A stretch of DNA of 64,000 nt, taken from Streptomyces altiplanensis. GTDB lineage: Bacteria > Actinomycetota > Actinomycetes > Streptomycetales > Streptomycetaceae. Below are positions 45,281 through 54,000 of the stretch, in pieces (within the stretch, counting starts at the first letter, position 1; every line of letters begins with the position of its first letter). A model generated the notes under the pieces. The model searched no databases and was not told where the DNA came from. It saw only the letters and a program-made list of their open reading frames with translations. The stretch covers positions 1 to 64,000 of the forward strand of contig RHMC01000016.1 of NCBI GenBank assembly GCA_003719395.1. Reading direction: 5' to 3'. A program made the translations under genes and the position numbers.

Positions 45281-48097
45281 ATGACAGAGGACCTTTCCCC
45301 AGCTGAGCGATACGCCGCTGCCCGGATCCGCGCCGCCGAGCAGGCCACCGCGCTTGCGCCCTTCCGCGAGCTGTACGACTTCGAGCTGGATCCGTTCCAG
45401 ATCGAGGCATGCAAAGCCCTTGAGGACGGCAAGGGCGTGCTCGTGGCCGCCCCGACCGGCTCGGGCAAGACCATCGTCGGCGAGTTCGCCGTGCACCTGG
45501 CCCTCGCCGAGCGCCGCAAGTGCTTCTACACGACGCCCATCAAGGCGCTGTCCAACCAGAAGTACCAGGACCTGGTCAGGCGCTACGGCGCCGACAAGGT
45601 CGGGCTGCTGACCGGCGACAACAGTGTCAACGCCGACGCCCCGGTGATCGTCATGACCACCGAGGTCCTGCGGAACATGCTGTACGCGGGCTCGCAGGCG
45701 CTGCGCGGGCTCGCCTATGTGGTGATGGACGAGGTGCACTACCTCTCCGACCGCTTCCGCGGCGCCGTCTGGGAAGAGGTGATCATCCACCTCCCCGAGT
45801 CGGTGACGCTGGTGTCGCTGTCGGCGACCGTCTCCAACGCGGAGGAGTTCGGCGACTGGCTGGACACCGTCCGCGGTGACACCGAGGTGATCGTCTCCGA
45901 GCACCGGCCCGTGCCGCTGTGGCAGCACGTGCTCGCCGGGCGCAAGATGTACGACCTCTTCGAGGAGTCCGACGACGGTCGGGGCGGCAGGCGCGAGGTC
46001 AACCCCGACCTGGTGCGCCTGGCACGGATGGAGAACAGCACGCCGTCGCGCGCGCGCGGCCGCGGGAACATGCGGGAGGCGGACCGGGAGCGGGAGCGCA
46101 GGCAGCGCAGCCGCATCTGGACGCCCGCCAGGCCCGAGGTCGTCGAGCGGCTCGACAGCGCGGGGCTGCTGCCCGCGATCACGTTCATCTTCAGCCGGGC
46201 CGGCTGCGAGGCCGCCGTACAGCAGTGTCTGTACGCGGGCCTGCGCCTCAACGACCAGGACGAGCGCCAGCTGGTGCGCGAGATCGTCGAGGAGCGGACG
46301 GCGTCCATCCCGGGCGAGGACCTGCACGTCCTCGGGTACTACGAATGGCTCGAAGGCCTGGAGCGGGGCATCGCCGCGCACCACGCCGGCATGCTGCCGA
46401 CCTTCAAGGAGGTCGTCGAAGAGCTGTTCGTGCGAGGGCTGGTCAAGGCGGTCTTCGCGACCGAGACGCTGGCGCTCGGCATCAACATGCCGGCCCGCTC
46501 GGTGGTGCTGGAGAAGCTCGTCAAGTGGAACGGCGAACAGCACGCCGACATCACCCCCGGCGAGTACACCCAGCTGACCGGCCGGGCCGGGCGGCGCGGC
46601 ATCGACGTCGAGGGACACGCGGTCGTCCTGTGGCAGCGCGGCATGGACCCGGGCGCGCTCGCGGGACTGGCCGGGACGCGGACGTACCCGCTGCGTTCCA
46701 GCTTCAAGCCGTCGTACAACATGGCGGTCAACCTGGTGCAGCAGTTCGGGCGGCACCGCTCGCGCGAACTGCTGGAGACCTCCTTCGCGCAGTTCCAGGC
46801 CGACAAGTCGGTCGTCGGGATCTCGAAGCAGGTCCAGCGGAACGAAGAGGGCATCCAGGGTTACCGGGAGGGCATGACCTGCCACCTCGGAGACTTCGAG
46901 GAGTACGCGCGGCTGCGCCGTGAGCTCAAGGACCGCGAGACCGAGCTGGCCAAGCAGGGCGCCACGCAGCGGCGGGCCGCGGCGGCCGCGTCGCTGGAGA
47001 AGCTCAAGCCCGGCGATGTCATCCACGTGCCCACCGGCAAGTTCGCGGGACTGGCGCTGGTGCTGGACCCGGGGCTGCCCGCCGGGCGCGCCAACGGGCA
47101 CCGCGGATTCGATCAGCACGACGGGCCGCGGCCCCTGGTACTGACCGCCGAGCGGCAGGTCAAGCGGCTCGCGTCGATCGACTTCCCGGTGCCGGTGGAG
47201 GCACTGGAGCGGATGCGGATTCCGAAGTCCTTCAACGCGCGCAGTCCGCAGTCGCGCCGTGACCTGGCTTCCGCGCTGCGGACCAAGGCCGGGCACATCG
47301 CGCCGGAGCGGCACCGCAAGCAGCGTGCGGTGGCGGCCGACGACCGTGAGATCGCGCGACTGCGCGCCGCGCTGCGCGCGCACCCGTGCCACGGCTGCGA
47401 CGAGCGCGAGGACCACGCCCGTTGGGCCGAGCGCTACTACCGGCTCCAGCGCGACACCAAGCAGCTGGAGCGGCGTATCGAGGGACGGACGAACACCATC
47501 GCCCGTACCTTCGACCGGATCTACGCGCTGCTGACCGAGCTCGACTATCTGCGTGGCGACGCGGCCACCGAGCACGGCAAACGGCTCGCCCGGCTCTACG
47601 GCGAACTCGACCTGCTGGCGTCCGAGTGCCTGCGCGAGGGCGTGTGGGAAGGACTGAATCCGGCCGAACTGGCCGCCTGCGTCTCGGCGTTGGTCTTCGA
47701 GGCGCGCCAGGCGGACGACGCGGTCGCGCCGAAGGTGCCCACTGGGCCGGCGAAGAACGCGCTGGGCGAGATGGTCCGCATCTGGGGCAGGCTCGACGCC
47801 CTGGAGGAGGACTTCAAGATCAATCAGGCAGAGGGGGTCGGGCAGCGCGAGCCCGATCTCGGCTTCGCCTGGGCGGTGTTCATGTGGGCCTCCGGCAAGG
47901 GGCTCGACGAGGTGCTGCGCGAGGCGGAGATGCCTGCGGGCGACTTCGTCCGCTGGTGCAAGCAGGTCATCGACGTCCTGGGGCAGATCGCGGCGGCCGC
48001 GCCGTCCTCGGCCGAAGGCAGTACGGTCACGAAGAACGCGCGCAAGGCGGTGGACGCCGTGCTGCGGGGTGTTGTCGCGTACTCGTCGGTGGGCTGA
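45281..48097 (+). CDS. helY: DEAD/DEAH-box helicase, Ski2/HelY-like
   Basis: A 938-residue SF2 RNA/DNA helicase of the Ski2/Mtr4 family. Motif I is APTGSGKT (about 56), Ia TTPIKALSNQKY, II MDEVHYL, III SLSATVSN, and VI QLTGRAGRRGID. A C-terminal arch-like and DSHCT domain contains HPCHGCDEREDHARWAERYYRL and NPAELAACVSALVFEARQ. The frame opens at 45257; ATG 45281 matches the family start and lies 10 nt after TAGGCT. Intact and full-length. Likely roles are RNA decay or repair. Followed by a perfect 12-bp terminator. Confidence 0.95.
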   Translation: MTEDLSPAERYAAARIRAAEQATALAPFRELYDFELDPFQIEACKALEDGKGVLVAAPTGSGKTIVGEFAVHLALAERRKCFYTTPIKALSNQKYQDLVRRYGADKVGLLTGDNSVNADAPVIVMTTEVLRNMLYAGSQALRGLAYVVMDEVHYLSDRFRGAVWEEVIIHLPESVTLVSLSATVSNAEEFGDWLDTVRGDTEVIVSEHRPVPLWQHVLAGRKMYDLFEESDDGRGGRREVNPDLVRLARMENSTPSRARGRGNMREADRERERRQRSRIWTPARPEVVERLDSAGLLPAITFIFSRAGCEAAVQQCLYAGLRLNDQDERQLVREIVEERTASIPGEDLHVLGYYEWLEGLERGIAAHHAGMLPTFKEVVEELFVRGLVKAVFATETLALGINMPARSVVLEKLVKWNGEQHADITPGEYTQLTGRAGRRGIDVEGHAVVLWQRGMDPGALAGLAGTRTYPLRSSFKPSYNMAVNLVQQFGRHRSRELLETSFAQFQADKSVVGISKQVQRNEEGIQGYREGMTCHLGDFEEYARLRRELKDRETELAKQGATQRRAAAAASLEKLKPGDVIHVPTGKFAGLALVLDPGLPAGRANGHRGFDQHDGPRPLVLTAERQVKRLASIDFPVPVEALERMRIPKSFNARSPQSRRDLASALRTKAGHIAPERHRKQRAVAADDREIARLRAALRAHPCHGCDEREDHARWAERYYRLQRDTKQLERRIEGRTNTIARTFDRIYALLTELDYLRGDAATEHGKRLARLYGELDLLASECLREGVWEGLNPAELAACVSALVFEARQADDAVAPKVPTGPAKNALGEMVRIWGRLDALEEDFKINQAEGVGQREPDLGFAWAVFMWASGKGLDEVLREAEMPAGDFVRWCKQVIDVLGQIAAAAPSSAEGSTVTKNARKAVDAVLRGVVAYSSVG

Positions 48098-48130
48098 CGG
48101 CCCCGTCCGGCCCGTCTGTCTCCGCCCTGG

Positions 48131-48159
48131 TGCGCCGCTCCCTCGAGGGGAGCGGCGCA
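48131..48159 (+). terminator. terminator after helY
   Basis: A perfect 12-bp stem (48131-48142 with 48148-48159), 5-nt loop, 33 nt after the stop. Confidence 0.75.
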
Positions 48160-48206
48160 TTCGTGCGTGTGGGGCCAACGAGGCTTGTGAGGCGTGTGGT
48201 TGTGAG

Positions 48207-48215
48207 TTATCCACA
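48207..48215 (+). other. isolated DnaA-box match
   Basis: TTATCCACA, the E. coli R1-type box, about 90 bp before the P450 gene. Isolated; significance unknown. Confidence 0.3.
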
Positions 48216-48304
48216 GGGGTGGTGCGGTGTCGGACCTGCGCGCTTCCATGGGGTCATGCACAGCGCACGACAAGACGCGCGCCGTTCGGACAGGGGAGAC
48301 CGTC

Positions 48305-49712
48305 ATGACCACGGGCACGGGTGCGGCCGCCGACGCGCGGGCGCAGGGGGAGGGGCCGGCCCAGAGGCGGGGGCCGGGGCGGGAGAAGGCCGTGACGACC
48401 GTGGAGGGGCCGCGCGGGGTGCCGGTCCTCGGCAATCTGCCGCAGTTCGGAAAGGATCCGCTCGCCTTCTTCGAAAGGCTGCGGACGCGTGGCGACATGG
48501 TGCGCTGGCGGTTCGGGCCCAAGCCGTCGCTGTTCCTGGCCGATCCGCGGCACATCGGCGAGCTGATGACGGAGACGGAGCGGACCTTCGACCAGCCGGA
48601 CCTCGGGATCGCGTTCCGTACCGTCATGGGCAACGGGGTGGTGGTGGCCCGGGGGCCGGACTGGCGGCGGAAGAGGTCGCTGGTGCAGCCGTCGGTGCGG
48701 CCCAAGCAGGTGCGGTCGTACGCCTCCACGATGGCGGGATGCGCGGTGGAGCTCGCCGACCGGTGGTCGGACGGTGAACGGATCGACATCAAGCGGGAGA
48801 TGGCGGCTCTCACGCAGCGGATCGCGCCCGTCCATCTTCGGCGCGGACACCGACGCCGACGCCGGGGCGATCGGGCGGGCGATGGATGTCGCGCAGCGGG
48901 AGATAGGCGCGGAGTTCAGCGGCATCGGGGCGCTGCTGCCGGACTGGGTGCCGACGCGCGGGCGGTCCCGGATCAGGCGGGCCGCCGCGGTCATCGACGC
49001 GGAGGTCGCCCGGGTCGTCGCGGAACACCGGCAGGGCGACGGGGAACGCCCCGATCTGCTGAGCAGGCTGCTCGCCGCGCGGGACGAGACCGGGGCGCGC
49101 CTTTCGGACGAGGAGATACGCGACGAGACGGTCACCCTGTACATCGGCGGGCACGAGACGACCAGCAGCACGCTGGTGTGGGCGTGGTACCTGCTCGCGC
49201 GCAGTCCCGGGGTGCGGGAAGCTCTCGCCGGCGAACTGGACCGGGTGCTCGGTGACCGCGAGCCGGGTTTCGACGACTACGCGCAACTGACCTACGCGCA
49301 AGCGGTGGTGAAGGAGACGCTGCGGCTCTATCCGACGATCTGGCTGCTCACCGGGGTCGCCAAGGAGGGTGCGCGGATCGGCGGGCTGCCGCTGCCTCCG
49401 GGGACGCGGGTGTGGAGCAGCCAGTGGGCCACTCACCGGGACGCCCGGTGGTTCCCGGAACCGGAGGAGTTCCGGCCCGAGCGGTGGGGTCCCGATGGCG
49501 GCGACGGGATACCGGAATACGCGTGGTTCCCGTTCGGGGGCGGGCCCCGGGCGTGCCTCGGGGCGCGGTTCGCCATGGTCGAGACCGTGCTGGTACTGGC
49601 CGTGCTGGCGCGGCGCTTCGACCTGGATGTCGACCCCGGCGAGATACGCCCGGTGCCGGCGCTCACGCTTCAGCCGGACCGGGAGGTGCTGGCCACGGTC
49701 CGGGCCCGGTAG
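48305..49712 (+). CDS. cytochrome P450, frameshifted
   Basis: A haem mono-oxygenase of about 469 residues. The helix-I oxygen-binding motif is IGGHETTSS, the ExxR is VKETLRLYPT, the PERF-like region is FRPERWGPDGG, and the haem loop is FPFGGGPRACLGARFA with the Cys ligand. No membrane anchor. The long Gly/Ala-rich N-terminus (about 35 residues) is unusual. One base is missing near 48829: REMAALTQRIA lies in one frame and SIFGADTDADAG in the next. ATG 48305 after GGGGAG. It most resembles the CYP4/CYP102-like bacterial branch by eye. No ferredoxin or substrate-pathway genes adjoin, so the substrate is unknown. Confidence 0.88.
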
Positions 49713-50045
49713 GCGCGCAGGCCGCTTGTCCCGTACCACCTCGTGTCGCGGTGCGGCGGCCTGCCGGCGGCGGATGAGCGGCAAAACCTGTATCCGGTTC
49801 CTGCCGGGGGCAGGAACCCGGTACGGGCCCGGGGTGCCGACGGGAGCACCCGTTTGCCGACGGTCCAGGGGCCCGTACGACGCAGTCCTCGGCAGCCGGG
49901 GGAGTGCGGTCGGTGACCGCGCTCCCGTTGCTGCCTTGTCTCTGCTCACACCCGGTATTCGGTGCCACGGAGGCTGCGGATTGGTCGTCCGTCCGATCTG
50001 GTCGATTCCCGTACGGGCAAGCGGTTGGCGAGGGTGCGGCGCGGG
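49713..50045. other. 333-bp gap between P450 and photolyase genes
   Basis: No gene supported. It holds a perfect hairpin at 49796-49818 and otherwise nothing recognisable; possible frames here lack codon bias and ribosome-binding sites. Confidence 0.5.
49796..49818. terminator. hairpin between convergent P450 and photolyase genes
   Basis: Perfect 10-bp arms (49796-49805 with 49809-49818), 3-nt loop; likely serves both genes. Confidence 0.6.
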
Positions 50046-51413
50046 TCAGTTCAGGCCGCGTGCCCGCTCGAAGCGGGCGCGGCCCTCAGCGAGGTCCACG
50101 ACCGGCTCCGGGTAGTCGATGCGGGCCCGTTCCGGTCCCGTCACCGTCCACGGCCGGTGGACGGCCGCCCCCGCGATGCCGGCGAGTTCGGGCACCCAGC
50201 GCCGCACATAGTCGCCCTTGGCATCGAATCGGGCGGCCTGCGCCAGCGGGTTGAGCAGCCGGTTGGGGCGTGTGTCGGTCCCGGTGCCGGCCACCCACTG
50301 CCAGTTGAGCTGGTTGTTGGCGACGTCTCCGTCCACCAGCAGGTCCAGGAAGTGCCGGGCGCCCACACGCCAGTCGACGTACAGCGTCTTGGTCAGGAAG
50401 CTCGCCACCAGCAGCCGGCCGCGGTTGTGCATCCACCCCTCGTGCAGCAGCTGGCGCATGGCCGCGTCCACCACGGGATATCCGGTGCGGCCCTCCCGCC
50501 AGGCGCTGATCTCCTGCTGGTCCGTGCGCCAGCGGTCGCCGCGCGTGCGGTAGTCGGTCCACGAGGCGGCGGGGCGGGCCGCGAGGACCTGGTAGTGGAA
50601 GTCCCGCCAGGCCAGTTGGCGTACGAACGCGTCCCCGCCCGGACCGCCCTTGCGCCGCGCGCGGTGGATCAGTTCGGTCGCGGAGAGAGAGCCGAAGTGC
50701 AGATGTGCGGAGAGCCGTGAAGTGGCGTCCCCCGACAGGTCGTCCTGACGTTCCCCGTACGCTTCGATGCCGTCCGCCAGCCAGGCGCGCAGCCTTTCAC
50801 GGCCCTCCTTTTCGCCGCCCTTGGCGAGGCCGGGCGACGTTCCCGTGACAGCCCGGCGCGACGGCAGCGGATCGCCGGTGACCGCGTCCGGAACCCGCAC
50901 CGACCGGGGCGCCGCCATCACATCGCGCACACCGGCCGCTTCCCACTTGCGCAAGTACGGCGTGAAGACAGTGAAGTGGTCCTTGCCGGCCGGCGTGACG
51001 TGCCCGGGGGGAACCGCCGTGACCACGGCGTCGTGGACGTGCAGCGCGCATCGCACGCTCCCGAGAGCGGCGCGCAGCCGTTCCTCCCTGCGTGCCGCGT
51101 AATGGCTCGCGCCACCGGCCAGGTGCACCTCCTGGGCCCCGGACCGGGCCACCACCCGGCCGACCTCTTCCACCACGTCGCCGGTACGGACCACCAGGCG
51201 TCCGCCCCGCTCCCGCAGTCCGGCGTCCAGATCGGCCAGGCAGTCGGCCAGGAACGCGCGGCGGTTGGGCGCGTCGAAGCCGGCCCGGACCACGCCCCGG
51301 TCCAGGACGAACAGGGGCACCACCTCGTCGGCCCGGCGCAGCGCCGCGCGGAGTACCGGCTGGTCGTACAGCCGCAGGTCCGAGGTGAACAGCACGACGG
51401 CAACAGCACTCAT
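50046..51413 (-). CDS. phr: deoxyribodipyrimidine photolyase / cryptochrome family
   Basis: A 455-residue flavoprotein that repairs UV-induced pyrimidine dimers with blue light. The N-terminal antenna domain begins VVLFTSDLRLYDQPVLRAALRRADEVVPLFVLD. The FAD domain has SRLSAHLHFGSLSATEL, FVRQLAWRDFHYQVLA, WREGRTGYPVVDAAMRQLLHEGWMHNRGRLLVASFLTK and NNQLNWQWVAGTGTDTRPNRLLNP, all diagnostic of class I CPD photolyases. ATG 51413 is the family start; the frame opens at 51476 within a GGACA-rich repeat. The Asn/Trp residues of the active site are intact. Convergent with the P450; downstream of rskA in the same direction. Confidence 0.93.
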   Translation of the reverse strand: MSAVAVVLFTSDLRLYDQPVLRAALRRADEVVPLFVLDRGVVRAGFDAPNRRAFLADCLADLDAGLRERGGRLVVRTGDVVEEVGRVVARSGAQEVHLAGGASHYAARREERLRAALGSVRCALHVHDAVVTAVPPGHVTPAGKDHFTVFTPYLRKWEAAGVRDVMAAPRSVRVPDAVTGDPLPSRRAVTGTSPGLAKGGEKEGRERLRAWLADGIEAYGERQDDLSGDATSRLSAHLHFGSLSATELIHRARRKGGPGGDAFVRQLAWRDFHYQVLAARPAASWTDYRTRGDRWRTDQQEISAWREGRTGYPVVDAAMRQLLHEGWMHNRGRLLVASFLTKTLYVDWRVGARHFLDLLVDGDVANNQLNWQWVAGTGTDTRPNRLLNPLAQAARFDAKGDYVRRWVPELAGIAGAAVHRPWTVTGPERARIDYPEPVVDLAEGRARFERARGLN

Positions 51414-51419
51414 GCGGGT

Positions 51420-51486
51420 GTTCCTGTCCTTGTCCTGTGCGCCCTTGTGTTCTTGTGTCCCCACATGTTCTTGCATGTCCCTGTAT
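51420..51486. repeat. degenerate GGACA/GAACA repeats upstream of phr
   Basis: On the minus strand GGACATACAGG, GGACATGCAAG, GAACATGTGGGG, GGACACAAG, GAACACAAGG and later AGGACAAGGACAGGAACA follow one another at 9-13 nt. The leader is thus built from one drifting short repeat. Either microsatellite decay or multiple sites for a phr regulator. Confidence 0.45.
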
Positions 51487-51503
51487 GTCCTCGGGCGGCG
51501 CTC

Positions 51504-52264
51504 TTACGCGGTCCGGAAGTTCATCAGGGCCAGAGGAGCCGTGGTCGGCTGCGCCGAGCCGCCCGCCGGTTCGACGGTGATGCCCATCCCGCGGGCCGTG
51601 CCGACCGGGCCGTCCATCAGTACCGCCGTCGCGGACCCCGAGAGCGCGGACCGGTCCATGAGCCCGGCGGACCGCATCGTGCCGTCGTCGAACCACAGCT
51701 GGTAGACCTTGCCGCTCGGCGGCTCCGGCATGCCGGAGGCGAGGAAGACCGCCTTGTCGCGCTCACGCGAGACGACCACCGTGCCGGTCACGCCGTCCGC
51801 GATCCTTCCCGTGGTGACCTTGGCGTCGGGCGCGGCGAGCACCGCGGCAAGTGCCTCGGACCGCTGCTGCGCCCGCTGTGCCTGCTCCTGGGCGTCCTGA
51901 GCCTCCTGGTGCTGCCACACCGCGACCCCGCCGAAGGCGGCGCCGCGGCCAGGCAGGCGGCGAGCACGAGACGCGGCAGGGCGCGGCCCCGGCGCCCGGG
52001 GGACGGCACCCGGGTGGACAGGGGAACCTCGGGCGGGTCCTGGCGTTCGGTGGTGACCCGCCGCATCACCTCCTCCTTGAGGACGGCGGGCGGTGTCACG
52101 GTCATCGCGAGCCCCAGCCGCGCCGCGGTGGCGGTGAGTTCACGCACCTCCTGCGCACAGGACGGGCAGTCCTTGAGGTGCCGCTCGAACTCGGCGCGCT
52201 CCTCGGCCGTCAGGGCGTGCAGCGCGTACGCCCCGGTCAGCGTGTGCAGCTCCGCGGTGCTCAT
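51504..52264 (-). CDS. rskA: anti-sigma-K factor RskA-like protein, frameshifted
   Basis: A membrane-anchored anti-sigma factor of about 253 residues. The cytoplasmic zinc-type domain has [32 protein letters not shown], with the HX3CX2C pattern. A membrane helix ([15 protein letters not shown] then FGGVAVW) follows; one base is lost near 51943 inside it. The extracytoplasmic RskA domain reads [18 protein letters not shown] and [26 protein letters not shown] 52264 overlaps the sigK stop (ATGA), ensuring stoichiometric synthesis. Regulated proteolysis, possibly by a site-2 protease like the one at 26.5 kb, would release the sigma factor (inference from mycobacterial RskA/Rip1). Confidence 0.9.
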
Positions 52265-52850
52265 GCGCCGGCCCCCAGGCAGTCGCGCAGCCGGATCAGT
52301 CCGTCGCGCAGGCGTGTTTTGACCGTGCCGAGCGGTACGGCCAGCAGTTCGGCCACCTCGCAGTAGGCCAGCCCCCGGTAGCAGGCGAGCGTCACCGACT
52401 GCGCTGCAGTTCGGTGAGGGTGCGCAGACAGCGCCGTACCTGCTCGTGTTCGAGCCGGCTCTCCACCTCCTCGGTCACCTCGTCGAAGGCGGGGGTGTGC
52501 TCCAGCAGCGCCGCCTTCCGTTCGCGGTCCGACGAGGCCTGGGCGGACCGTACCCGGTCCACCGCCCGCCGGTGCGCCAGCGTGAGGACCCGGACCCACG
52601 TCATGGCCGAGCCGCGGGACGGCTGGAAGCGCGCGGCGCCCCGCCAGACCTCGATCAGCACCTCCTGGGTGACCTCCTCCGACGGGGCCGGGTCGCGGAG
52701 CACCGCTCGCACCAGGCCCAGTACGGGGCCGCAGACCGCGTCGTAGACCTGGCCGAAGGCCTCCCGGCCGCCGAGGGCCACCCTCCCCAGCAACTCCTGG
52801 AGACCGGGTGGCGCCGGGGTGATTCCCCCGATGTGCACGACTTCGTTCAC
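52261..52850 (-). CDS. sigK: ECF RNA polymerase sigma factor SigK, frameshifted
   Basis: A group 4 sigma factor of about 197 residues. Region 2 contains [45 protein letters not shown], with [10 protein letters not shown] as the core-binding helix. Region 4 contains [38 protein letters not shown] as the -35-recognition HTH. One base is lost near 52400 between TLTELQR and [13 protein letters not shown] 52850 after GGAGGAAAG; the frame opens at 52907. It overlaps rskA. A SigK-like promoter lies at 52906-52932, implying autoregulation. Confidence 0.9.
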
Positions 52851-52905
52851 GCGGCTTTCCTCCACGGTGCGGACCGGGCCGGGCCCGGAACGGGCTTCAC
52901 CGCAC

Positions 52906-52932
52906 ATTCGGAGCCGTCGTCCCGCCGGATTG
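52906..52932 (-). promoter_or_regulatory. SigK-like autoregulatory promoter of sigK-rskA
   Basis: On the minus strand CAATCC (52932-52927), 15-bp spacer, CCGAAT (52911-52906). The mycobacterial SigK consensus I recall is CCATCC-N16-CCGAAT, so the -10 is perfect and the -35 differs at one base with spacing one shorter. The leader is about 50 nt. Confidence 0.5.
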
Positions 52933-53007
52933 GTCCGGTGCGCGGGCAGTTCCCTTCCTCATGATCGCCTCGGTCTCCACCGTCCGCAGGACAAGGAGAA
53001 CCGGCAA

Positions 53008-53039
53008 GGCCCCCTGCCGACCGGTGTCAGCAGGGGGCC
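53008..53039 (-). terminator. terminator after siderophore-interacting protein gene
   Basis: Perfect 10-bp arms (53008-53017 with 53030-53039) and 12-nt loop, about 70 nt downstream of the stop. Confidence 0.55.
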
Positions 53040-53047
53040 GGGGCGCG

Positions 53048-53087
53048 TCCGTCCGTACGGACCGGGGAATCCGTCCGTACGGACCGG
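53048..53087. repeat. two 18-bp direct repeats, each with a 12-bp palindrome
   Basis: TCCGTCCGTACGGACCGG occurs at 53048-53065 and again at 53070-53087, exactly 22 bp apart. Each contains the perfect palindrome GTCCGTACGGAC. They lie between the siderophore-interacting gene and sigK, in the 260-bp gap that also holds a terminator and the sigK promoter. Confidence 0.8.
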
Positions 53088-53110
53088 CGGGCCGGGGGAA
53101 GGCAGTGGGG

Positions 53111-53953
53111 TCAGGCGGCGGACTCCTGCTCACGCTCGACCTGCTCGTTCCACTCGCGCTTGACCGCGCGCCAGGCGTCGTCGTCCTGGCCGAGCCGCCA
53201 GTAGCCCGAGACGGAGAGCCGCTCGCGCGCGATCCCGCGGTCCATGCGCAGGTGGCGGCGGAGGTCCTTCACGAAACCCGCCTCGCCGTGGACGAAGGCG
53301 TGGACGTCTCCCGCGGGGAAGTCGAGGCCGCGCACGGCGGCGATCAGGGCCTCGCCCACCGGGTTGCCGCCGCGGTGCAGCCAGGTCACCGCCGCCCCGT
53401 CGGGCACGGCGATCTTCTGCTCCTCCTCGGGGCCGGCCACCTCGACGAAGGCGTGCACGACGGCGCCCTCCGGCATCCGCTCCAGAGAGGCGGCGATCGC
53501 GGGAAGCGCGCTTTCGTCACCCACCAGCAGATGCCAGTCGGCCGCCGGGTCCGGCGCGTAGCCGCCACCGGGACCGAGGAAACGCACCGTCTCCCCGGGC
53601 CGCACCCGCGCCGCCCACGGTCCGGCCAGGCCCTCGTCGCCGTGCACCACGAAGTCGACGGTCAGCTCGCGCTGCACGGCGTCCCAGGCGCGCACCGTGT
53701 ACGTCCGGGTGACCGGCCACTGCGCGGCCGGGAACTCCTCCCGGATGCGGGCCATGTCGAACGGCTCCGGGTACGTCACGCCCGCCGCGGGGAACAGCAC
53801 CTTGATGTAGTGGTCGGTGAACTCGTCGGCCGCGAAGCCGGCCAGCCCGTCGCCGCCCAGGACGACGCGCACCATGTGCGGCGTGATCCGCTCGGCGCGC
53901 ACCACCCGCGCCTCGCGGGCCTGCGGTGTCTTACGGGCCGGTCGTTCCGCCAC
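53111..53953 (-). CDS. siderophore-interacting protein (FAD-dependent ferric reductase)
   Basis: A 280-residue ViuB/SIP-family flavoprotein that releases iron from ferric siderophores by reduction in the cytoplasm. The FAD-binding RTYTVRAWD, a beta-strand FVVHGDEGLAGPWAARVRPGE and the NAD(P)H-domain segments LLVGDESALPAIAASLERMP, VHAFVHGEAGFVKDLRRHL and SGYWRLGQDDDAW identify it. GTG 53953 after GGGAGAG. A DmdR/IdeR-type iron box is just upstream, so expression is expected under iron limitation. No siderophore synthesis or transport genes adjoin. Confidence 0.93.
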   Translation of the reverse strand: MAERPARKTPQAREARVVRAERITPHMVRVVLGGDGLAGFAADEFTDHYIKVLFPAAGVTYPEPFDMARIREEFPAAQWPVTRTYTVRAWDAVQRELTVDFVVHGDEGLAGPWAARVRPGETVRFLGPGGGYAPDPAADWHLLVGDESALPAIAASLERMPEGAVVHAFVEVAGPEEEQKIAVPDGAAVTWLHRGGNPVGEALIAAVRGLDFPAGDVHAFVHGEAGFVKDLRRHLRMDRGIARERLSVSGYWRLGQDDDAWRAVKREWNEQVEREQESAA

Positions 53954-53975
53954 GGCGCTCTCCCTGACTGTCGAT

Positions 53976-53994
53976 GCTTAGGCTTACCTAAGTT
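53976..53994. promoter_or_regulatory. DmdR1/IdeR iron box before siderophore-interacting gene
   Basis: GCTTAGGCTTACCTAAGTT has CTTAGG/CCTAAG arms around 4 nt and closely matches the actinobacterial iron box TTAGGTTAGGCTAACCTAA. It lies 23 bp before the start codon. Iron-dependent repression is expected. Confidence 0.8.
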
Positions 53995-54000
53995 AACACC

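Noticed and set aside
45251..48214. 987-codon open frame opposite helY
   Set aside because: Antisense shadow of a well-conserved helicase; repetitive Arg/Val/Leu composition without motifs.
49663..49968. Small protein of about 101 residues on the minus strand between P450 and photolyase
   Set aside because: No ribosome-binding site, overlaps the P450 end, Pro/Ala/Gly composition of random high-GC frame.
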